Notes under the pieces: generated by a model
The model's database searches: none
What the model was told of the DNA's origin: nothing
The model's input: only the letters and a program-made list of their open reading frames with translations
In this document: piece after piece, positions 34,400 through 44,849 of the stretch
How positions within the stretch are numbered: the stretch's first letter is position 1
Layout of the letters: every line of letters begins with the position of its first letter
Source of the DNA: Gnetum montanum
Lineage: Eukaryota > Streptophyta > Gnetopsida > Gnetales > Gnetaceae
Reading direction: 5' to 3'
DNA: 60,484 nt
NCBI GenBank assembly: GCA_015680685.1
Contig: MNCI01006660.1
Location: 427,867-488,350, forward strand
Position numbers and translations under genes: made by a program

Positions 34400-37300
34400 T
34401 AAAAGGCTAAAAAAGGTAAATAAAGATAGAATAAGGCAAATAGGGAAAATATAAGGTTGTATAAAGAATATAAGAAGGTTATCAAGGTCAACAATGCAAC
34501 ATAAGGCCAAAAACAAGTCAAAACATCATGTAATAAGGTTAAGTCAAGAAAATAGGCTACATATAGTGAAACTAGGCTACTATAGGTTTAAAAGGATTAG
34601 ATTTTGCTAGTTTTAGGCTTTATTGGGTTATTTTTTAAGGCTAAAAGGTCATTTGATAAGTTTGGTCATTAGTTAGGGATGTTTAGACCTAGAAATCAAG
34701 AGTTTTGAGGCTTCCACAGTAGGCTCCCTTATTTCCATGTTGGCTAGTGTGAAAGAAGGAACCCTTGGTGTAGAAACTAGGGAAATTTGGATTTGGGGCA
34801 TCCAAAGATCCAAAATTAATATTCTAGGACCTTCCCAAGGTAGCTTAGGGCTAGATTTATCAAAATTGGATACTCTGAAGGTCAGTAAAGAGAAAAAAGT
34901 AGGTTCTTGAGCTTAACCCATTGCTTCTATGCTAGCTAGCATGGAAGAGAGGGGAATTAGAATGGAAAGCTAAAATACAAGCAAAAATAAGATCAAACAT
35001 GATCAAATAGATAGTTGAAACAAATATCTAGAAGTTGTGCATCCTCTAGCTTCATTTTAAAACCATATGAGTTAGTTTTAGATATCAAAACATGTTGAAA
35101 TGGATTTCCCCTATTATTCCACACTAAGCACAACATCCCCAATGTGGAAGAATGGGGAAACACTTGTTCACTTATTTTAAGATTTTTTAAAAACATGTTA
35201 ACCAATTTCTTAGGCTTTTAGGGATATAGATCATGATTCTGCAAGTTTCTAGCTAGTTTTGGTTATGCCTAGAGGTCATTCAAGGAAATGTATGGTCTTA
35301 ACCCCTTATTTCCACATTGGGAAAGTTACTCTAGCATCCAAGATTTGGAGTAATGAATTTTGAAGATCAAAATAAGGTCAAATGAGCAAAATCTTAAGGC
35401 TATGATGTCCTAGGATTTTCTAGTGTAGATCTTTGACTTCTAGAAGTGTCATCTTGGCACCAAAAGTGTAAAGGTATTCTTCCCCTCTATTTCCATGCTA
35501 CCTAGTATGGAGAGGATCCTCTCTACAGTGGATGAAGCAAGAATTACAGATCTAGGCCAATGCAAGTTACAATTGACTATGTATGTCAGCTTCATGAAGT
35601 GCTAGGATCAAAAGGTGGGGCTAGGATTAAAAGGTAGTGCTTTAGATCAAAATTTGATAGTTTTGGATATTCTTAAGGGTGTTTTGAGCTTCCCCCATTT
35701 TTCCATAATAGGGATGGGGTGCTTAGTGTAGAAGACTAGGGGAAGTAGCTTTTTAATCATTTAGGGTCAATTTCCTAAGGTTCAAAGGCTCTAATCGATG
35801 CTAATATGGTTCAAAAGTGCATGCAAGGTCATTTAGTGTCACTTTGAGGTGTCTATCAACCTCAAATAAGCTCACCCCTTAGTCTCCACACTGTTCAACA
35901 TGAAAGATAGGCTTCCTAGCATGGAAGAATCACATATCTTAGGTCTGAATTAGTTTTTTCCTTAATCGACCATGCATGTGTACTCCTAGGTTTGCTAAGG
36001 TTAACGACTAGGGTTTAAGTTTAAGATTGATTAATTTGAAGGTTTGCTAGGTGGTTTTTGAGCTTCTACACTTTCTTCCACACTAGAGATGATTTTCTTA
36101 GCATGGACAATTAGGGGGAGTATCTTTTTATCCATTTAATGTCATTTTTACAAGGTTTAAGGGCTCTAGAAGATGTAAAATAGGTCTTAAGGTTCATGTA
36201 GGGCTATAGGGTGTCTACTTGAGGTGTCCAAAGGTTATTTTTGAGTTCCCAAAAAGTTTCCCCCTACTTCAATGTTGGCTATCATGGAAGAGGTGGCTCC
36301 TAACATGGAGGAACTAGGGGGCTCTACATTTTACCATTTTTTATCATTTCTGGCAATGCATGTGGGTTTCTAAGGTTACTAGCATCAATAGATGCAACCT
36401 ACTATCAAAATTTGGCCATTTTAGGGGTTGTTAGATGGTTTTTGATGTCCCTCCCTTTTTTCCATAGTAGGATTCCCATGCTTAGCATAGAAGACTAGGG
36501 GAAAGTATATTTGGCTATTTATGATTAATTTTGGTGAGTCTGTGGATTCTATGAAGAGTAGATAGGGTTCTTGGATGTACACAAGACTTCCTGGTGTCCA
36601 TTTGAGGTACTTAAAGGCTATTTTTAAGTTCCCCCAAAGTTCCCCCTACTTCCATGATGGCCAACATAGAAGAGGTGGCTCCTAGCATGGAGGAACTAGG
36701 GGACTCTACGTTTTGCTATTTTTTTTCTAGTTTTATCTATGCATGTGTCTCTACAGGGTTGTCTCTATTGATTGTTGATGCTTAGGGATAAAATCTATTC
36801 ATTTTAAGGGCTATGAGAGGGTTTTTAGGCTCCCTTCCACCTCCATACACATTAGGTCTTGAATGCTTAGCATGAATGGAATTCCCCTTAGCATGGAGAA
36901 CCAATAGGAGGCACTTTTGGGCTATTGTAGGTGCTTCTAGATGTTTGAAGGCTTTTAGAAGGGTTGGGTTGCTTTCAAACTTAAACTACATGTAAAATTT
37001 AGTAGTTTTGGCTTTCCCCCTTTCATCTACATTGAAAATAGAATGCTCAATGTGCATGAGCTCCTCCCCAACATGGGAGAACCTTAGGGAGATGATTTTT
37101 ATTGAATATTTGTAGTCTAGTGGCTTCCAAAGTGGCTACCAAGGTTCTGGTGTTAGTTTAAGATGATGTAAATTTGTTTTATTACTTCTAGGATCTCCGA
37201 CTAACTTTCCTAGCTCCATCCACCTTATTTCCACACTAGGTAGTGTGGAATAGGTCTCCCATAGTAAATATGTGTAAAAAATATTAGATCTAGCAACTTT

Positions 37301-38640
37301 TGACAACCAATCAACCATGCATGTTAGCCTTCGAGGTTGTCAGTGTCAACAGTCGATGCTTGGTGTTAAGATCTGGTGGTTCGGAGGCTTCTAGGTACCT
37401 CATGTAATCTTCCCCCTTCTTCTATGCTAATCATGATGGCGCTAAGATGGATGAGAGGGGGATGGTAGTCTTGTGTCATTTTAACTACTTTTGATATCTT
37501 TGGAAGCTCAAAAGGCTTCTACTAGGGTCTAGGGGTTACCAAGGTAGGCTATTTGACTATTTTGGACCATAATGTAGTTTTTCTGGCATATTCCCTAGGT
37601 TTCTACACTGGCTCCATAATGGGCAGTGTGTAGGGGGGATTCACCAATGTGGAACAGGTCATGGATGGGTAATCAACATATCTAAGGATCAATTTAGGCC
37701 ATTAGGGGCTATGAGGAGGTGCTAGGCTTTGAGAAATGGCTACTAGGTAGCCAATTTTAGGAATTTTGGTATTCCCCCCATCCATCCATGCTAAGCTTAG
37801 ATGCTTAGCATAGATGAGGCCTCCCCTAGTGTGGAACTACCAAATACAAAGGTTTCAACCATTGTTGACTAGGTTTGGTAAGCTTCTGGGAATGCCAAGG
37901 GTGCCTGGAGGGGTTTTAGGTCATGTGTGCCCACTCTAGGAGTTAAACTTGGCTTAGATATGTGTTCGNCCCTTTCTTCCATGCTAGGCATTATTTCCCT
38001 AGTGTGAAAACCCATGTTGTCTAGTTTTGTCCATGTCTAATCCCTTTTGGAATCCTGAGGTTAAAAAGATAGGTTTTAGTTACTAAAAATGGTAAAAGGC
38101 TATGTTTTAATAGTATTATGAAGTGGTATGCATGTGTCCATAGTGGGCATGATATCCTCAGCATGGATGCATAGGAGTTAAGACTTAGTTATTTTATTAA
38201 GTATCAAAAGTGATCACAACTCAGCATTGATTCAATTTTTTGGCTAGGAGGGAAGGCATATGATGGGTTCCATAACCTAAAAATTTCAAATTTTGAATTT
38301 TGAGCTTAACTTCCATCAATCTCAACATGGAGGAGACTTTTCACTCCTTGCACTTCAATGCACATGGAGTTATAATGCACTGAATAGGAAACTAGGGTTT
38401 AGAGGTGGGCATTTAGGTTTTGGTGAAGTTTTTATTGTCAAATTTTGTAAGTTTTGATCACAATAACATTTTTCACAAACAACACATTGGAAGAGAGATA
38501 AAGAAGAGATTTATTATTTTAGAGAGCATCAATAATTAGCATGGAAGCCTCCAATATTTCTTATAGCCAACATTAAACCTCCATTCTTCCCAAATTTCAA
38601 CCATTCCCAATGTTGGTGAAACAACTATGGTGCCCAAGTA
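34400..38640. repeat. Degenerate satellite-like array (~190/380-bp units)
   Basis: About 4.2 kb in which the words 'cccccttcttccatgctagg', 'cttagcatggaagactaggggaa' and 'ctatttatgatcattttggcaagg' recur. The clearest pair is 36221-36370 against 36595-36750, a period near 378 bp; 35830 fits the same period. Half-units of about 190 bp alternate. No reading frame with any motif. One N at 37969. Tat elements often carry tandem repeats in their noncoding regions; whether this array belongs to the pol at 30.6-34.1 kb is inference. Confidence 0.65.
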
Positions 38641-40321
38641 GCATGAAGGAAAGAGCAGAAATACAAGAATTTAAAAGGTGGATGAGCATTCTAGGGACCT
38701 ATTAGGGCTTCCTAGATCCATTCCAATTTAGGCTTCATCCATGGCTACTCCAAGGTAGATAATTCTAGCCATTTCTTCCTTAGTTTCTAGTCATTTTTCT
38801 TATTTTTCTTGCCATAGGTGGGGTCATTTTCTCTAGATCTACACTAATAAAAGGGGTAAAATGAAATTTTAACAAAATTCTACCTCTTATTTTGGTTCTT
38901 TCTACATAGATCTATCATCATTTTTTTTGTTTTGGCTTTGATAAATTTGATTTTTAAAATTAGGGTTGCTATTTTCATGTTTTTTTGCAACAAATTGGGG
39001 GTAGGGCAATTTTTCTTAGATCTAGGCTAAACGATTCATCAAAATTAAATTTGAACAAAATTCTACCCCATTATTTTGATGTTTTTTTAAAATGGGCATC
39101 AATTATTTTACTTTTTTTGGCTACTTTTGATGGCTATGTCAAATTAGGCTTTATGAATTTTAAGCTTTTTTGGTGATTTTTAGATGAAAAACACAAGCAA
39201 TGTTGTGTACTTTTTATTACCAAAATATATAATTTTTCAATATGATGTGTTGGGTTTGTAGCCCTATTTTAAAGCTTTCAAATGGCTATTTTTTCATTTA
39301 ATTTGGATTAATAACAACAGAATTATGATTGTTCTTTTAGGTTCTTATGCCATTTTTAGAATTTTGTGTAGATTTATGAATTTTTCCTAGGTAAACAATA
39401 GGGATTTTGGCTAATATTTGGATATGAATTCATGGGTCTTGTCTGTAGCTTTTGAAAGGAGGTGGAATCACTCCATTTTGATTAGAAATGAATTTTAAAT
39501 GAATTTTTCATTAAGCTTGTATAAAAAAGGGAGTTTTTGCCATTTTCAAATTTTTATCCAAATTAATGACCTTTTTCTAAACAAACAGAAAGTGTTCTAT
39601 ATTTCTTCAAGTATGTATGTGTATGGAATGATTTAGGATTTCAAATGGTCATGGAATCACTCTATTTGGAGCTCAAACAAATTTTTGGTGAACTTTCTCC
39701 CAACCTTGCATGGAAGGGGGTTAATGGTGACGACTGTAGTTTTTGCTAGCTTTAGTTATATTTTATCTAAATGATGGCTATGTATTTCTAGTTGTAGATA
39801 TGTATGTAAGGTTCATGATTTGAAGATTCATTTTGTGGTGGAATCACTAAAATTACAAGTTGAATGAATTTTTAATAATTTTTCAGTTATGGTTGTTTCA
39901 ACAAGGTTAAATTTTGGTTGTAGCACTTTATCCATTTGGAAATGGATTTGACTGACATATGTAGAGGCTTCTCTTATCAACTTCCATGCCTTTGGGGATG
40001 TTATGAAATGTATTTAATGTTCTAAATTTGGTTTTAAAGGTTACATGTAAATTTTTCTATTTTTGGTAATGTTTATGCTAATGGCTATTTTCTAGGTTCT
40101 AAATTTGGTTATGTCACTTGATATGTTATTTAAGCTATAATGTTTTGGATAATGTATGAGGCTATACAAGGTTGTAGTTGTGTTGCCATGAGCTCCTTAA
40201 GAAAATTTGAATAGGAACCTTAGAACTTTTTATGGAGGCTAATTTCACCCCCAAAAATGATGTTTTTACAAACTTGTTTAATAGTCTCAATTGGTTCTAA
40301 TATTTTTGCTTTTCCATGTAG
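38641..40321. other. T-rich noncoding region, possibly leader/intron of the downstream gene
   Basis: Very T-rich with a loose duplication (38817-38900 against 38998-39085: 'tagatctaxactaa...aattctacc.cttattttg'). It ends in a pyrimidine-rich stretch and 'tttccatgtag', a good splice acceptor at 40320-40321, immediately before coding-like sequence. The region may therefore be a long intron or a leader. Confidence 0.45.
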
Positions 40322-43300
40322 GGCCTTTCTAAAGCCCATACTCATCATCATGAAGTTAGTGGGAATCTTATACTACATTGGCCACCCTAAGGCCAATACC
40401 CCTCTACTCGATATGACCTTGGACAAGGTCTCACTATGGTTCTAGCTAGGGACAAGGAAATTCCTTACTTACATCCTTTAGAAATTTAGTGTGATGCTAT
40501 GGTTACATTTGTTTGTGAATGTGGCTGAGGTCATAATGGAGATACTAATGCCTTAGGCATCTAGCCTAGTTGCCATATTTATTACTAAAAATCCACCTTC
40601 TAAGATAGCAAAGGGAACTACAGATGTGATTACTCCATGCTACCTCATAGAGATCTGGACTATGCTAGAGTATAGTCAATATCATGCTAACAATACTCTA
40701 ATGGTGGCACATGTTATCCACACATTATTCTAAAAACCTGCATGGCACCATGTACTATCGATATGGGTAAGCATGGTTGTTGTAGTATTTTTATGTTTTT
40801 GGCTTTATTGGCTAGACTACCTTTTCTAACTTCTTCGATTTTGTAAAGTTATTACAAGTATAGGGTTAGTGATAAAGGCTTGATCACTAATGAGAAAACC
40901 TTGGAGGTGGCTCAAATTACCTTAGATGTATTTACAAAGGATCCCTAGATTAGAACTATTGCGTATGAAGAGTTAAAATGGGACTTCGATGCATACACTA
41001 GTAGATTCAACCTTGTCTACAAGAAGTGTGTGAATGAGAGGATGATACACAACTAGTGGATGGGCTCTAAGAGCTCCTTGGATTAGACCCTAGTAGCTAT
41101 TACCTATACTCAAACCACATCAAAGAAGAAGAAGGTAATCATAAAGGCTATAGCTTCTAATTTTTTATGGTTATGGAAATTCTAAGTGTTCTATTAAACT
41201 TGATGATGTTGATGCTAAACATTGGTTGTTGCCTTGTAGGACCCTCCACCTCTACTAATGTCACCTTATCACTTGTAGGACATCATGAGGATACCCTCAT
41301 CCTAAAGTTTGATGAGGTGATACCAACACAGGACTAGTTGAGGGGATAGGCACCTAGGTACATTTAGGTAAACATTCAATGTGTCAGTTTGCTTGATTTG
41401 TTTATGGCACCTATCCCGTACATCCCTATCATGGAGATGCTAAACGTCATCAAATCCTTCAATGAAGAAGCTAATCACTTCAATAGCACCATCTAAGGTG
41501 TGCTAATTATCATACCCATTGATGGGAGCACCTTTTGCAACTTTTTTGGTGTCCTCACTGATGTGGTAAAGGTTGCCACTAGAGTAGTGGTGGAAGGAAG
41601 CCATCGTGAGGAAGTTTTGAAGGGGCTTAGTGTCAGCATGGACCACTCTAGAATTTCCATGGATAGCTTCACGAACCCTGATGCAAAGGCTTCATATGAT
41701 TTGTTCACATGCCATGCATTTCCTAAACTATTTTCATAAAAGAAGGTGATTAGAATTATGCAAGGGTGGACCTTTAAGAAGGTCCTCATAGATGGAACTA
41801 GGTTCAACTGGGTGGCTGCTTTGGTTGTTGGGCTTTAAGATGAGATCCTCAAACTCCATAAGAACACCTCTATCATAATCCACATGCATTTTGCATTTTT
41901 TTTGCAAGTTACCTGAAGAGATTCATGGAGTTCCTGATGGTTTGAAGGAATGGGTGATGGATTACCCAAGACCCAGACTAGCTTTCTAAACCTTGGATAA
42001 GGCACACTTATCCAATAGTGTAGGCCTAGAATGTACCAGAAGGGATGGAGGATTTATTGTCCATTACCATCAAGAATTTCAATGGTATACAATATGAATA
42101 TCTTGACAGCCTGGAGGAGGAGCCACTCATGATCCCAACAAGAGTCCTAGAGGTCAAGTAGTGACACAGAGAAGTTGAAGGGGAATCTAGGGCCAAGCTT
42201 AAGAGGCCCATAGAGGAATCACCACTAGCATTAGACCAGCTTGCCTTAAAGAAGCTTAAGTTTAAGATTAAGTCATCATAGTGGGTTTTCATAGGTAATA
42301 TTTATTTAGGTTTTGGCTATTCTATGTTTGAAGGTCTTATGGCTATATTATTGTTTCTAGTCTTCATAGGTTTTCTACATGCTATGATCGCAGATAAGCA
42401 TCAAGTTATGATAGCCCAAGCTACCACAAATGAGGAGGCATAGAGACATGCAACTGCTGCAACATAGGAGGAAAAAAAGCATGCAAAGGAGGCACTCTTA
42501 CAACAACATGAGGCTAAAGGATTTACCAATGTTAATCTAGATGCCTTGTTCAATGAGGAAACACTAGGCACATCCCCCATTGTCATCCTAGAGGAAGAAG
42601 AGGAGGAGCAAAGTATGCGCATGTCTTAATGCTTCTTAGTATATCATATTTCTTTAATTTTGATTTTCATCCTAACCATTCAAAAATTTTTATACTTATA
42701 GTAGTTCCTAAGTTATCAATTAAGGTCCCTATCCTTAAGTTTTGTGTGAAACCATGGATAGAGATCTCAAACAAGGTGGAATTCATGTGTGGGATGGTTA
42801 AGGATATCATCAACCAGTTGCATCAAGTTGCACCTGAGATAGGTAAGAACTTTTCTTTCTATGTCTTAGTTATTTTTCTATGTCATAGGTTATCTTTATG
42901 TTATGGATATCTTAATATGCTTATGGTTATATTTTATGTTTATGTAGTGCCTTCTATGGAGTGGAACCCTAGGCAAGACATGGAGATTGACTCCTTGCTG
43001 AAGATTTCCTTTGATGTCTCTAGTATATCCTTGAAGTTATATGGGAATACTATTGATATATCAATGTCATGTGTCAAAACATCATGGGAGCTAGAGAGGT
43101 CTAATGAATCCCTATGGGAGTAAGTTGTGACCTTGAGGGAGAAAACTCAACTATAGGAGGAGATGATCAAAAAGCTTGAGGACCACAAGGTCATTGTGGA
43201 AGCCCAAGTGGCTAACTTAGGGTAATTTTAGACCATAGAGATCACATGGGCCTACTACTAGAATGCCTTCTAAGACAAAGTAGCACTATCATGTGAGATG

Positions 43301-43407
43301 GCAGAATAGTAGATGCAAATGTACCTCATCTTCCAGAATGTTATGGATTGGAAAGATCACTGTGCTTGGATACTAGAGTGGGGTAGAAAACAAAAAGATC
43401 ACATGTC
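40322..43407 (+). pseudogene. Decayed multi-exon gene of unknown function ending in a coiled coil
   Basis: At least six exon-like blocks with good GT-AG borders: about 40322-40766 (donor GTAAGC), ~40850-41134 (donor GTAATC), 41240 to about 42280, 42394 to about 42610, 42712-42842 (donor GTAAGA) and 42948 to about 43400. Intervening sequences are about 85-115 bp and T-rich with TAG or CAG acceptors. Blocks read, for example, VSDKGLITNEKTLEVAQITL, SFTNPDAKASYDLFTCHAF, and in the last block KTQLQEEMIKKLEDHKVIVE, which looks like a coiled coil. A Glu-rich tract (EEEEEEQ) ends the fourth block. Internal stops are mostly TAG/TAA at sites where CAG/CAA would fit. I recognise no known domain. It ends just before family-B LTR-like sequence, and its last block weakly resembles the C-terminus of the second gene at 44850-47673. 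Confidence 0.5.
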
Positions 43408-43408
43408 A

Positions 43409-43815
43409 CATCCCCATTTTCAAAGGATGTAGTTACCTAATGAAGATGGTGTCTCTTCATAACAAATGTTATTGTTATATTAATAAGATCCAAAAGGATA
43501 GTTGTAATTGAGAACTGAACAGGCATGTTGTAATAATAGATGTGTCTCTTGAGGTAGCCTTTGGGGGTTTGACCTAAAGCATTTATACCTAGGGTTAGAG
43601 GTTGTGCCAGCATGGGAATTTTGGAGCTAGTATAGGCAAGTCATGGGGTAGCAGAGCCAGTATAAGAAAGTCACAGGAAGCTGGGTGAAGTAGGATAGGA
43701 AGTGGACTGGCCATCCCTTCTAGCTAGATTATAGGCCTAAACGTGATGGTAGTGCTAGATTTCCCTAAGGGATACATGCCAAAGGAAGAAAACCCCAAAG
43801 AATACTCTTGGAGCA
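43409..43815. repeat. LTR-like repeat 'family B', right copy, part 1
   Basis: Starts TGTCACATCCCCATTTTC and is the inverted counterpart of 26838-27283. It is interrupted at 43815 by the element 43816-52762 and resumes at 52763: the left-copy sequence 'gcatgatttgaatatactttctctgc' (in reverse) aligns with gca + caatctagatacacttttcc across the insertion. It contains one unit of the 177-bp repeat. Confidence 0.6.
43811..43815. repeat. Target-site duplication GAGCA (left)
   Basis: GAGCA directly precedes the LTR start TGATGAG at 43816 and recurs at 52763-52767 directly after the other LTR. Five bases is the usual duplication for Ty3/gypsy-type integrases. Confidence 0.9.
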
Positions 43816-44693
43816 TGATGAGTGGCAAGGTACCCCTACACTCAACCATACAAACACGAGCATTCATGCATGATCTAGTCAAACTTCATAGACAAACTAG
43901 TCGTGGTATCTAGATAGTTACACATTGATCGCAGTTCGCTATCTTCCCACCTAGACTAGTATTTGCTTTGTCATGTATGGTTTAGCCTAGAGTGAGGTGT
44001 ATGATGTGGTCCTAAACTAGTGCTACTCCTAGAGGTAATGGAAAATAACTTTTTTTAAGCTAATGGGGAATGGGAAAAGAGAATCTAAGCTAGCCTAAGT
44101 ACGATGAGCATCCATCCTTAATCATCTGTAGACATCTTGGGCCTCATGTACTACTATTGGGATTACCAAGTGCATGTTACTTAAGTACTCCTAGATACAC
44201 TACTGGGATACCAAGTAGTCACACTTAAATGCTTGTGATTAAGTCATACTCATTCCACATTAGCATCATGAGATGTAAATGATAAGAAAGTAAATATCAA
44301 CTAAGGAGAATAGTAAATAAAAATTAATAATTAAAGTAATTAAGAGCTAAGTGAATGCTACAATGATGAAGTAATCTCAATCTTTATTTCCAATCATGTG
44401 CATGTCCAAGTATGTCACACTTGAATAAAGGTTCCGTATAATTACAATCATCACACTATGGGCATGCACTAGGGAAAAGAATGGAATTGAACTAAAAATG
44501 AAAAAAAAAACTCTATCCCTACACTTACTTAATTCCTTTTCCCTATGCACCCAAATGTGTATTTATTGGCTCATACAGGAATCACAATATCGTGTATCCG
44601 ATATTGTTATTTAGGTTGCAATATTGCATACCTGATATTGTAGATTCGATATTGTGGGTCTAATATTGGAGCCTAAAAAATCATGGTTCATCA
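43816..44693 (-). repeat. 3' LTR of the pol-less element, 878 bp
   Basis: Plus-strand reading starts TGATGAGTGGCAAGG and ends CATGGTTCATCA. It aligns along its length with 51888-52762. U3 (44580-44693) holds several gATATtg/GATATTG words, decayed GATATC palindromes. Confidence 0.92.
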
Positions 44694-44735
44694 TACCCCC
44701 AGAAGTAAATGAAAACTTGTCCTTGAGTTGAACAA
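44694..44735 (-). promoter_or_regulatory. Polypurine tract and pre-PPT motif (minus strand)
   Basis: Minus strand reads AACTCAAGGACAAGTTTTCA, then TTTACTTCTGGGGGTA, then the LTR start TGATGAACC. Same layout as 58706-58745. Confidence 0.8.
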
Positions 44736-44849
44736 AATGAGAACAAGCCCAATTGATTACATAGTGGATAGGTATGGGATTATTAAGTAACTATGAATTT
44801 ATTCATGCCATAGTGGAGAATTGAACATAACAAAATTGGGACACAGACA

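Noticed and set aside
41493-41807. Minus-strand 104-codon frame (MNLVPSMRTFLKVH...)
   Set aside because: Antisense shadow of the plus-strand exon block 41240-42280, which has better coding continuity.
42629-43123. A single 164-codon plus-strand gene
   Set aside because: It reads through two likely T-rich introns (42611-42711 and 42843-42947) with good acceptors; better treated as parts of the multi-exon pseudogene.
26498-43815. One single element bounded by the two family-B copies
   Set aside because: The two copies are inverted relative to each other and neither inner border has a primer-binding site, so they cannot be the LTR pair of one simple insertion.
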